DNA from: Alphaproteobacteria bacterium
GTDB lineage: Bacteria > Pseudomonadota > Alphaproteobacteria > RF32 > CAG-239
DNA length: 19,439 nt
NCBI GenBank assembly: GCA_017546885.1
Contig: JAFYRQ010000039.1
Coordinates: forward strand, 1 to 19,439
Direction: 5' to 3'
Below, in pieces: positions 7,244 to 13,858 of this stretch. The position numbers were made by a program, and so were the translations under genes. The notes beneath the pieces were generated by a model, which saw only the letters and a program-made list of their open reading frames with translations, was not told where the DNA came from and made no database searches. Positions within the stretch are counted from its first letter, which is position 1; every line of letters starts with the position of its first letter.

Positions 7244-7933
7244 TTATTCTGTCAACAACATATATCCTTTGCCTCTTACCGTTTGCAGATAACGAGGATT
7301 TTTTGAATCTTTTTCTATTTTTTTGCGTAATCTGGTTACTTGAACATCGATTGAGCGAGGTCCCTGTCCTGCTCCCAACAATTCTGCCAATCTCTCACGA
7401 CTGAATATCTGTCCTGATTTTTGCCCCAACATAGACAACATCGCCTGTTCGACCGGTGTTATATGAATAATCTGTCCTTGTTTGTTGGTCAGTTCTTTTT
7501 TATCCAAATCATACCAACATAAACCGAGATTTAATTTCGAATTTACCTTATCAACCTCTTGCGGAGCTCGTTTTAAAATATTTCTAATTCGCAAAACAAG
7601 TTCTTTGGGCTCAAAAGGCTTTGCCAAATAATCATCGGCCCCTAGTTCAAGTCCGTTAATTCTGTCCCCCGCTTCGCCCATTGCCGTCAATAAAATAACC
7701 GGCACATTGTCCTCTTTACGAAGTTTAGATAAAAACTCCAGACCTGTTTCATTAGGCATCATAATATCAACTATGAGTATATCAAACTTATATTCTTTGA
7801 GCATATCTCTGGCTTCAGATGCCCCTTTGGCAGCAGATACCATAAAATCGTTCTCCCTTAAAAAACGAGTTAAGAGAGAACGCAATCTGGTATCATCGTC
7901 AACAACGAGAATATGAGTTTTTTTGCCAATCAT
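7244..7933 (-). CDS. ompR: OmpR-type response regulator
   Basis: This 229-residue regulator has a receiver domain (phosphoacceptor D56, acidic pocket DDD at 12-14, T83, K105) and a C-terminal winged-helix DNA-binding domain. The wing and recognition-helix segment RSIDVQVTRLRKKIE and the terminal TVRGKGYML are typical of the OmpR/PhoB class, and the receiver is especially close to OmpR (VVDDDTRLRSLL, LELGADDYLAKPFEP). It should bind promoter DNA as a dimer after phosphorylation by the adjacent EnvZ-type kinase, 11 bases downstream. GGAG lies five bases before the ATG and 12 bases separate it from pgsA, so it is probably transcribed with the phospholipid gene. Its targets cannot be read from this window. 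Confidence 0.93.
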   Translation of the reverse strand: MIGKKTHILVVDDDTRLRSLLTRFLRENDFMVSAAKGASEARDMLKEYKFDILIVDIMMPNETGLEFLSKLRKEDNVPVILLTAMGEAGDRINGLELGADDYLAKPFEPKELVLRIRNILKRAPQEVDKVNSKLNLGLCWYDLDKKELTNKQGQIIHITPVEQAMLSMLGQKSGQIFSRERLAELLGAGQGPRSIDVQVTRLRKKIEKDSKNPRYLQTVRGKGYMLLTE

Positions 7934-7945
7934 AATGGCTCCGAA

Positions 7946-8695
7946 CTATTCAGCTGTTTCAACCGATTTGTTTTTTGGCTTTCTGCCGCGTTTTGCAGAA
8001 GTTGTTGAGCCTTTCTTCATTCCCGGTTTAGGACCGCGACGTTTTTTCTGTGCTGTATTTTTTACTTTTTCAGAAACAGCCGTTTTTACTTTTACGGCAA
8101 TTTTCTTTACGCCCTGCTCAACCACTTTAACCGGATTTTTCTTGTTATTTTCAACGGTATAAATATAGTCTAAACATTTTTCGAAATACTGATATCCGGT
8201 TATAAAAGTGAGTATTCCGGCAATCCACAACATCCATTCACCCATAAAACGAACAGGCTCACCAATTTTTTCGAGCAAAATCATTGAAATTGCGACCATT
8301 TGAAAACCTGTTTTCCATTTTGCCAAACGAGTTACAGGCATTCCTACACGAAATTCCGCCAAAAATTCACGCAAGCCGGAAACCAAAACTTCACGGCACA
8401 TAATGATAATTACCGGAATATAACTGATAGGATCAACCATTCCGTTTGCAACGATAATCAACAATGCAGAAACCACTAAAAGTTTATCGGCAATCGGGTC
8501 CAACAAGCGACCTAAAACAGAGTGTTGATTGCGTGCACGAGCCAAATAACCGTCAAGATAATCGGTAATTGATGCCACAACAAACAAAACACCTGCTAAA
8601 ACAGACCAAAATGCCGTGTGAATATAAATAGCTAAAAATATTACTGGAATAACAACAATTCTTGAAATTGTCAGAATATTTGGAAGATTATACAT
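7946..8695 (-). CDS. pgsA: CDP-diacylglycerol-glycerol-3-phosphate 3-phosphatidyltransferase with a basic C-terminal tail
   Basis: PgsA makes phosphatidylglycerol phosphate, the committed step to phosphatidylglycerol and cardiolipin, in the inner membrane. The CDP-alcohol phosphotransferase motif D-x2-D-G-x2-A-R-x8-G-x3-D-x3-D is complete at residues 45-70, within a protein of several membrane helices ending near residue 180. Standard PgsA is about 180-190 residues; this one has 249. The extra 65 residues are highly basic and include KKRRGPKPG (217-225) and KRGRKPKN (235-242), which resemble AT-hook DNA-minor-groove motifs. The frame is uninterrupted to a TAG stop 12 bases before the regulator, so the tail is not a visible frameshift artefact. 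Its role is unknown. The start has an AGGTG ribosome site. Confidence 0.93.
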   Translation of the reverse strand: MYNLPNILTISRIVVIPVIFLAIYIHTAFWSVLAGVLFVVASITDYLDGYLARARNQHSVLGRLLDPIADKLLVVSALLIIVANGMVDPISYIPVIIIMCREVLVSGLREFLAEFRVGMPVTRLAKWKTGFQMVAISMILLEKIGEPVRFMGEWMLWIAGILTFITGYQYFEKCLDYIYTVENNKKNPVKVVEQGVKKIAVKVKTAVSEKVKNTAQKKRRGPKPGMKKGSTTSAKRGRKPKNKSVETAE

Positions 8696-8752
8696 AATTT
8701 TACACCTATTAATTTGTTTAAGTTAACTCTTTGTCATAATATTGCATATTTT

Positions 8753-10558
8753 TTATTTATGAAAGTAATTAAATATTTTTTCCGCTATTTTTTTACTTAT
8801 TCCGCTCACTTTTTGCAAATCAGACATATTTGCTTGCGAAACAGCCTCAACCGAACCGAAATAATTGAGCAATTTCTTCTTTCTGTCGTGTCCGATTCCT
8901 TCTATTTCATCAAGTTTGGAAACAAATACCGATTTTCCCCTTTTTTTGCGATGTGTCCCTATGGCAAAACGATGAGCTTCGTCACGAATATTTTGCATAT
9001 AAAAAGCCAAAGGAGATTGGAACGGCAAAGAAAAACTTTCTCTTCCTCTCAAATGATAAAATTCTTTTCCGGCATTTCGCTCCGGACCTTTAGAGATGGC
9101 AATTATCACGATATCCGACAAATCATAATCTTTCAAACATTCGTGAACGGCATTTAATTGTCCTGTTCCGCCATCTAACAAAATAACATCAGGCTTATTT
9201 TCTGCGGTCATTTTATCAAAACGGCGAGTTAAAACCTCTTTCATCATCGCAAAATCATCATTAGTGATTTCTTCGTTTTTTATGTTAAAAGTTCGATAAG
9301 ATTTTTTATCAAATCCTTCGGGAGTCGCCACAATCATCGCCCCGACGGCATAACTTCCCTGAATATGCGAGTTATCATAAACTTCAATTCTTTGAGGAAT
9401 ATTTTTCAGTCCGAAAACATTTTTCATTTCTTGCAAATTATTTAACACCGAAGTTTCTAATGCCATTTTGCGTTCCAAAGCTTCTTTGGCATTTTTTAAT
9501 GTATTTTGCACAATCTTATGCTTTGCACCTTTTTTATAAGTATTAATTTTTACACCTAATGCCTGTTCCAAAAACTCCAGTCCTTCCGGCTCTTCAGAAA
9601 CAATTATCTCCTCCGGCAACTGATGATTGGCATAAAAACTGCTCAAAAATGCTTCTAATATTTCTTTTGTGCCTGCCCCTTGAACTTGTTTCGGAAAAAA
9701 AGCAATATTACCGCAGTTTTGCCCAGCACGAATAAAAAACACCTGCACACAACAACAATTATGTTGAACATATATCGCAATAACATCAGCCGATTTTATA
9801 TTATCATATTCGGTAGTTTTTCCTTGTTGAACATTGGTTAAAGCTCTTATTCTGTCACGATATAAAATTGCCGTTTCAAAATCACAGGCATCACTTGCTT
9901 CTTGCATTTTAATCGACATCTGCGCTTGGATATCTACGTTTTTTCCCTCAAGAAAATCAACTGCTTCTTCTACCAGTTTTTTATAATCTTCTTTTGATAT
10001 TTTACCGACACAAGGAGCAGAACATCGCTTAATTTGATACATCAAACAGGGACGTTCCCGATTCTTAAATTCACTATTACTGCAAGACCTCAATAAAAAA
10101 GCCTTTTGCAACAAATCAAGAGCATTATTTACCGCCGTAACATTAGCAAACGGACCAAAATATTTATATCCCGTTTTTTTGACACCGCGATATTTTTTTA
10201 GTACCGGAAAATCGTCATTGATATTTAAGCTTAAATAAGGAAATGTTTTATCATCACGCAATAAAATATTGTACTTTGGCTCAAGTTTTTTTATCAATTC
10301 ATTTTCAAGTAATAGAGCTTTTGTTTCCGATTCGACAACAATAAACTCCATACGATATATTTGAGCAACCATCCTCTGCAAACGCGCAGGAAGCTTATTA
10401 ATATGTGAATAAGCGACAATTCGTTTTTTTATATTTTTGGCTTTACCTACATATAAAACCTTGTCATTTTCATCAATCATTCGATATACACCAGGGGCTT
10501 CCGGAGCAACTTTTATATTCTTCTCCAGAATTTCCAATCCCCGTTTTATATCAAACAC
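8753..10558 (-). CDS. uvrC: Excinuclease ABC subunit C
   Basis: UvrC makes both incisions during nucleotide excision repair after UvrA and UvrB find the lesion. The 601-residue protein is full length. The N-terminal GIY-YIG nuclease (GVY at 23-25, YVG at 36-38) makes the 3' cut. Four cysteines (159, 171, 179, 183) match the reported iron-sulfur ligands. The UVR region that meets UvrB is at about 207-242. The RNase H-like domain contains D395 (VYDNSH) and D462 (LDGG) for the 5' cut, and the helix-hairpin-helix pair occupies about 552-601. Translation starts at GTG with GGAG seven bases upstream, directly after the stop of the small membrane protein gene. pgsA follows after 57 bases with no clear terminator. 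Confidence 0.97.
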   Translation of the reverse strand: MFDIKRGLEILEKNIKVAPEAPGVYRMIDENDKVLYVGKAKNIKKRIVAYSHINKLPARLQRMVAQIYRMEFIVVESETKALLLENELIKKLEPKYNILLRDDKTFPYLSLNINDDFPVLKKYRGVKKTGYKYFGPFANVTAVNNALDLLQKAFLLRSCSNSEFKNRERPCLMYQIKRCSAPCVGKISKEDYKKLVEEAVDFLEGKNVDIQAQMSIKMQEASDACDFETAILYRDRIRALTNVQQGKTTEYDNIKSADVIAIYVQHNCCCVQVFFIRAGQNCGNIAFFPKQVQGAGTKEILEAFLSSFYANHQLPEEIIVSEEPEGLEFLEQALGVKINTYKKGAKHKIVQNTLKNAKEALERKMALETSVLNNLQEMKNVFGLKNIPQRIEVYDNSHIQGSYAVGAMIVATPEGFDKKSYRTFNIKNEEITNDDFAMMKEVLTRRFDKMTAENKPDVILLDGGTGQLNAVHECLKDYDLSDIVIIAISKGPERNAGKEFYHLRGRESFSLPFQSPLAFYMQNIRDEAHRFAIGTHRKKRGKSVFVSKLDEIEGIGHDRKKKLLNYFGSVEAVSQANMSDLQKVSGISKKIAEKIFNYFHK

Positions 10559-10570
10559 TCTCTCACTCCG

Positions 10571-10888
10571 TTAAAAAACAAATCTTTCAAAAACAAAAGA
10601 CGTAACAATGGCAGAAACAATCAACAATATACTTTGAGAGATAAAACGTTTAAACGTTTCCGGCCAATCTATTGTTGAGCTATATCCCTTAAAAACCTGA
10701 TTAAAAGCAAATGTATATACAAATGCTATCGCGATTGCCACCAGATAGGTATCATACCACATAAATATAGAATAAACTCTTTCGGTATCAAAACGATATG
10801 ATAAAAATACACCGCTGCCAAACCCCAAAAGGAACATCGGATTCAAAACTGTTCCTCTTGAAAAAAAGTTAATAATACCTCTAAACAT
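10571..10888 (-). CDS. Small three-helix membrane protein of unknown function
   Basis: The 105-residue product has three likely membrane helices at about 15-31, 43-64 and 82-102, joined by short charged loops. I do not recognise a family. It is firmly tied to its neighbours: its ATG overlaps the glmM stop in a TAATG junction, a strong AGGAGG lies inside the glmM 3' end, and its own stop abuts the uvrC ribosome site. It should therefore be made whenever glmM is translated. Context suggests an envelope-related role, but that is only inference. Confidence 0.85.
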   Translation of the reverse strand: MFRGIINFFSRGTVLNPMFLLGFGSGVFLSYRFDTERVYSIFMWYDTYLVAIAIAFVYTFAFNQVFKGYSSTIDWPETFKRFISQSILLIVSAIVTSFVFERFVF

Positions 10889-12234
10889 TATGCCTCCTGA
10901 AACTTTTTAACCGCATCAATAATCATATTTGCTGATTCTTCGACAACAGCTTTGTCACTGCCGGACACCCATACTCTGATTTTAGGCTCGGTACCGGAAG
11001 GATGAAGCACAACTCGTCCGATTCCTTCCATTTTACTTTTAGCGAATTCCACTACTGCCTTAACTTCATCAGAAACAACCGCTTTCTTAACTGTTTCTCT
11101 GTCAGCAACCGAAACACTTACAAATACATACGGGTCAAATTCAAACAAAGGAAATACTTCATTCGGTTTTTTACCGCTTTTCATCAAAGCCAAACAAACC
11201 AACAAAGCATTAACCATGCCATCGCCGCTCTTACAATAATCAAGTGCAACAATATGACCGGATTCTTCACCGCCTATACTGCAACCTACTTCTTGCATTT
11301 TAGCAATAATTGCTCTTTCACCCACTTTCACACTATGATAATCAAAACCTAAATTTCTGATATATCTTTCCATAGCTGTATTAGAAATGATTGTGGAAAC
11401 AACAGAATCCCCGCGATATTTTCCGATTTGTTTGAGATACTGTGCCAAAAAGGCTATTAATTGTTCGGCAGGCACTTTTCGACCTTCACTATCACAAACC
11501 AACAATCTGTCTCCGTCACCATCAACGGCAATTCCGATATGAGCATGCGATTCTCTGACTGTTTCATAAAGTTTTTCAGGATGTTGTGAACCGCAATCTT
11601 TATTAATGTTGTATCCGTCCGGTTCATTACCCAAAACAATCACTCCGGCCCCCAAATCTTTGAATACTTGCGGCATTACCCCGGCAAAACAACCGTTAGC
11701 ACAATCCAATACTACTCGTAAACCGGTCAAAGGACGAGGCTCATCAATAATCTGTTTTGCTTTTTCCAAATACATAACTATCGCATCTTTGACTTCGGTA
11801 ATTTTGCCCAATTTATCGCTACCGAGTTCAAATTCGCCTTTCTCAACCATATCTTCTAATTTAGCGGTAACCTCATCATCAAATTTATCACCGGTAGAGT
11901 CAATAAGTTTAATTCCGTTATCATAATAAGGATTATGAGAAGCAGTAATCATAACCGACATATCAACGTCTAAATCCGCGGTTATTGAAGTCAATGCAGG
12001 TGTAGGCAAAACACCCAACAAAACAACATCAACTCCGGCCGCCAAAAAGCCTGCAGTCAGTGCCGATTGTAACATTTCACCCGAAATTCTGGTATCGCGA
12101 GCAATCGCAACTTTGTGATAAACTTTACAAATTTCTAAACCGCATGCTGTACCTAATTTTGATGCAAAATCAACATTCATCGGAAATTTATTCGCTACGC
12201 CGCGAACACCGTCAGTTCCAAACAATTTTCCCAT
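10888..12234 (-). CDS. glmM: Phosphoglucosamine mutase GlmM
   Basis: GlmM converts glucosamine-6-phosphate to glucosamine-1-phosphate for UDP-GlcNAc, feeding peptidoglycan and lipopolysaccharide synthesis. The 448 residues match the family length. The catalytic serine S99 lies in MITASHNP, the magnesium-binding DGDGDR at 238-243, the sugar-binding GEESGH loop is present, and the phosphate-binding HPSGTEPKIRVW lies near the C-terminus. The N-terminal KLFGTDGVRG is characteristic. GGAG lies eight bases upstream of the ATG. It is the first gene of the block running to the histidine kinase. In many alphaproteobacteria glmM lies close to ftsH; here about 1.7 kb of accessory sequence separates them. 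Confidence 0.97.
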   Translation of the reverse strand: MGKLFGTDGVRGVANKFPMNVDFASKLGTACGLEICKVYHKVAIARDTRISGEMLQSALTAGFLAAGVDVVLLGVLPTPALTSITADLDVDMSVMITASHNPYYDNGIKLIDSTGDKFDDEVTAKLEDMVEKGEFELGSDKLGKITEVKDAIVMYLEKAKQIIDEPRPLTGLRVVLDCANGCFAGVMPQVFKDLGAGVIVLGNEPDGYNINKDCGSQHPEKLYETVRESHAHIGIAVDGDGDRLLVCDSEGRKVPAEQLIAFLAQYLKQIGKYRGDSVVSTIISNTAMERYIRNLGFDYHSVKVGERAIIAKMQEVGCSIGGEESGHIVALDYCKSGDGMVNALLVCLALMKSGKKPNEVFPLFEFDPYVFVSVSVADRETVKKAVVSDEVKAVVEFAKSKMEGIGRVVLHPSGTEPKIRVWVSGSDKAVVEESANMIIDAVKKFQEA

Positions 12235-12265
12235 AATAGAAACTCCTTATTTTAACAATAAAAAT

Positions 12266-12293
12266 AATATACAAGCATAAAAAATAAAATCAA
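12266..12293 (-). promoter_or_regulatory. Probable sigma-70 promoter of the glmM block
   Basis: On the minus strand TTGATT (12293-12288) and TATATT (12271-12266) are separated by 16 bases, the same spacing and -10 as the rplU promoter. The start would lie near 12259, about 25 bases before the glmM ATG. The sequence around it is very AT-rich, so a chance match is possible. Confidence 0.5.
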
Positions 12294-12356
12294 TCATATA
12301 AACATTTTACGCATAATTAAAATATTTTTGCCATACTCCCCTAAAGGAGAGAAAAA

Positions 12357-12938
12357 ATGATTTTACCGGAAATTATAAAAGGCGAAAAAGTTACATTAAT
12401 CCGCCCGTATCCTATAACCTTTGATTTAGCAAAAGAAGTTTTTGAAGCTATTGACAGTTCCAGACAAAGCCTTGAGCCTTGGTTTAGTTGGGTCGAAAAA
12501 ACTCAAAAAGCTGAAGATTCTTATAATTACTTAATGAATTGGTGTCAAAAACATTGGGAGGAAAAAAGCGGTTTTGCCTACATTATACGAGAAAACGAAA
12601 ATAACAAATTAGTCGGTATGATAGACCTTGTAAAAGTAAGTAAATCTTCTGCCAAAACTCAATTCGGTTACTGGCTGAAGAAAGATGAACAAGGAAAAGG
12701 ATACATGCACGATGCCGTAATAACATTAGAAAAAGTTTGTTTTGATTGCGGATTTAATCGTATCGAAATAAGAAACAACACCGCAAATATTCGCTCGGCA
12801 AATGTGGCTAAACGAGCAGGATATCACTTAGACGGTGTATTGCGTCAAAACAGATGGGATACAAAAACACAATCATTTCACGACAGTAACGTGTGGTCAA
12901 AAATCAAAAGTGATTTAGAAAATACCGTTATAAAATAG
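12357..12938 (+). CDS. GNAT-family N-acetyltransferase, RimJ/RimL type
   Basis: The 193-residue protein has the RimJ/RimL branch of the GNAT fold. It has an early ligand loop (EPWFSWV), the acetyl-CoA pyrophosphate-binding EQGKGYM at 111-117, and the branch signature RIEIRNNTANIRSANVAKRAGY leading to a long C-terminal strand. It transfers an acetyl group from acetyl-CoA; the acceptor could be a protein N-terminus, as for RimL, or a small molecule. AAGGAG precedes the ATG by seven bases. It is a single plus-strand gene diverging from glmM and converging on the duplicated membrane-protein cassette, and the hairpin at 12941-12982 starts two bases after its stop. The specific substrate cannot be named. 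Confidence 0.88.
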   Translation: MILPEIIKGEKVTLIRPYPITFDLAKEVFEAIDSSRQSLEPWFSWVEKTQKAEDSYNYLMNWCQKHWEEKSGFAYIIRENENNKLVGMIDLVKVSKSSAKTQFGYWLKKDEQGKGYMHDAVITLEKVCFDCGFNRIEIRNNTANIRSANVAKRAGYHLDGVLRQNRWDTKTQSFHDSNVWSKIKSDLENTVIK

Positions 12939-12940
12939 AA

Positions 12941-12982
12941 AAGCTTGAAAATGCTGACTAAAAGTCAGACATTTTCAAGCTT
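12941..12982 (-). terminator. Long hairpin after cassette copy 1, probable terminator
   Basis: An 18-bp stem carries one bulged base (12969) and a 5-base loop. On the minus strand it is followed by TTCTATTTTAT, so it can end transcription of copy 1. On the plus strand no T-run follows, so it is a poor terminator for the acetyltransferase gene ending at 12938. Its sequence repeats at 13309-13348. Confidence 0.7.
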
Positions 12983-12985
12983 ATA

Positions 12986-13192
12986 CTACGCATCGCCACC
13001 AAGAAGATCCCAGAACCTATATGCTACCACGAAAGTAACAATAGACAGAATTACTGTCCAAAACAGATTGAGACCTAGCCCCTCGTGATATATTACGTAG
13101 GTCAGGCAAAAAAATACACCTAACACAACCAACGCAAGTGCGATAAGGATAACCATCACAAGGCCATCAACGAACTTCCTTAAGAAATCCAT
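12986..13192 (-). CDS. 68-residue two-helix membrane protein, cassette copy 1
   Basis: I do not recognise the family. The protein has a charged amphipathic start (MDFLRKFVDG), a first hydrophobic helix at about 11-34, a short polar turn (YHEGLGLN), a second helix at about 43-58 and an acidic end (RFWDLLGGDA). The frame is open upstream to a GTG at 13240, giving 84 residues, but the paralogue at 13356-13562 begins at the matching methionine and its upstream frame is closed, so I prefer the ATG at 13192. No good ribosome site precedes that ATG; a strong GGAGG lies about 48 bases upstream inside the leader. The size and layout recall small holin- or toxin-like membrane proteins, but nothing here proves that. 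Confidence 0.7.
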   Translation of the reverse strand: MDFLRKFVDGLVMVILIALALVVLGVFFCLTYVIYHEGLGLNLFWTVILSIVTFVVAYRFWDLLGGDA

Positions 13193-13214
13193 AGCTATGC
13201 AGTGAACGATTTTA

Positions 13215-13290
13215 TTGCTCAAGCAACACGGGCTCACCACCTCCGTTTTTAAAAAAATATAGAACAGTCAGAACTCTTGAGCGAACTGAC
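13215..13290 (-). promoter_or_regulatory. Structured leader of cassette copy 1
   Basis: Read on the minus strand there are three potential hairpins. The first is at 13290-13267 (GTCAG with CTGAC, inner CTC with GAG). The second is at 13246-13228 (ACGG with CCGT), containing a GGAGG ribosome-like site. The third is at 13226-13215 (TTGC with GCAA, loop TTGA). Each has a counterpart in copy 2. The third stem pairs with different bases in the two copies, which supports RNA structure. Confidence 0.5.
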
Positions 13291-13308
13291 CGATAATAAT
13301 ACGTGGAA

Positions 13309-13348
13309 AGCTTGAAAATGCTGACTAAAAGTCAGTCATTTTCAAGCT
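13309..13348 (-). repeat. Long hairpin after cassette copy 2, repeat of 12941-12982
   Basis: A 17-bp stem with one bulged base (13336) and the same TAAAA loop. Over the shared 40 bases it differs from the copy 1 hairpin only at the bulge. On the minus strand it runs into TTTCCACG, a poor T-run, so transcription may continue from copy 2 into copy 1. Confidence 0.75.
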
Positions 13349-13355
13349 CAAGTTA

Positions 13356-13562
13356 CTAATCCCCTAAAAGGCCGTCCCAGAATCTCCACATCACCACAAA
13401 GGTAATAAGAGAGAGGACTATTGTCCAAAATATATTAATGCCTATTGCTATATGGAAGAGTCCATACAACAAGTAGCCTGCAAGGAACATGAGAACTCCC
13501 TCAACTCCTATAAAGACGATAAACACTAATACGTCGACAACCCTCTTCAAGAAATCGAACAT
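13356..13562 (-). CDS. 68-residue two-helix membrane protein, cassette copy 2
   Basis: This is a paralogue of the product at 12986-13192, with the same order of charged start (MFDFLKRVVD), first hydrophobic helix, short turn (FHIAIGIN), second helix and acidic end (RFWDGLLGD). Conservation is strongest in the second half: the pattern G-x-N-x-F-W-T-x2-L-S-x2-T-F-V-V-x2-R-F-W-D is shared. An E21 inside the first helix is unusual for a membrane segment. The ATG at 13562 has no clear ribosome site. It is the first copy to be transcribed on the minus strand. Function is unknown. Confidence 0.7.
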   Translation of the reverse strand: MFDFLKRVVDVLVFIVFIGVEGVLMFLAGYLLYGLFHIAIGINIFWTIVLSLITFVVMWRFWDGLLGD

Positions 13563-13580
13563 AATATTCAGTAAAATTTT

Positions 13581-13664
13581 TGTTGCTCAAAGACAACACG
13601 GCATTTACCACATTCCGTTTCTAAAATAAATATATATACATCAGAACTCTTTGAGGCGAACTGA
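13581..13664 (-). promoter_or_regulatory. Structured leader of cassette copy 2
   Basis: Three potential hairpins parallel those of copy 1. They are 13664-13641 (TCAG with CTGA, inner CTC with GAG), 13618-13598 (ACGG with CCGT) and 13598-13581 (TGTTG with CAACA). A six-codon reading frame, ATG to TGA at 13604-13587 (MPCCL), overlaps the last two. A possible -10 (TATATT) lies further upstream near 13680, without a clear -35. Confidence 0.5.
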
Positions 13665-13805
13665 CAGAACAATAATCGAATATAATGTATCTAAAAAGAT
13701 AATAAACTACTTTTAGTATATTATTTTCTAGACAAAAATCAATCATTATTTTTGTCTTGTCATCTGTCGTTCTAACGCTAAATCACAAAATTTAGGAAGA
13801 TGTAT
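13665..13805. other. Gene-free AT-rich stretch with one unexplained hairpin
   Basis: Together with the copy 2 leader and the ftsH terminator this is part of a gap of about 336 bases without a gene (13563-13898). It holds a 10-bp perfect stem at 13730-13757 (AGACAAAAAT with ATTTTTGTCT, 8-base loop) that lacks a good T-run on either side. It also holds the AT-rich sequence that must carry the promoter for the cassette. I see no tRNA, no small gene with a ribosome site and no further copy of the cassette. Confidence 0.4.
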
Positions 13806-13858
13806 AAAAAAAGAGAAAAAATTTTAGTGTATATAAAATACATGAATTTTTTCTCTTT
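13806..13858 (-). terminator. Rho-independent terminator after ftsH
   Basis: A 14-bp stem (AAAGAGAAAAAATT with AATTTTTTCTCTTT) with a smaller inner TGTAT/ATACA pairing is followed on the minus strand by TTTTTTTATA. It lies 40 bases past the ftsH stop and isolates the conserved pal-to-ftsH block from the duplicated cassette. Confidence 0.85.

Larger units (their letters stand above)
12941..13664 (-). repeat. Tandem duplication of a leader, membrane-protein gene and hairpin cassette
   Basis: Two diverged copies lie head to tail on the minus strand with an offset of about 370 bases. Each has, in reading order, a structured leader (13664-13581; 13290-13215), a 68-residue membrane protein gene (13562-13356; 13192-12986) and a long hairpin (13348-13309; 12982-12941). 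The proteins share about 30 of 67 aligned residues. The hairpins are almost identical and the leaders keep short sequence blocks and pairing. Both coding parts use AGG, AGA, CTC and GTG codons more freely than neighbouring genes. There is no transposase or integrase gene nearby. Confidence 0.8.

Noticed and set aside
8714..9157. 147-codon plus-strand frame opposite the 3' part of uvrC
   Set aside because: It lies almost wholly antisense to the conserved UvrC C-terminal domains, has no ribosome site and no recognisable product.
11002..11352. 116-codon plus-strand frame opposite glmM
   Set aside because: Antisense shadow of a strongly conserved gene, rich in phenylalanine, histidine and asparagine as expected from reversed codons.
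13193..13240. N-terminal extension of the copy 1 membrane protein from the GTG at 13240
   Set aside because: The paralogue starts at the equivalent of 13192 and its upstream frame is closed; the extension coincides with the leader hairpins. Kept only as an alternative.
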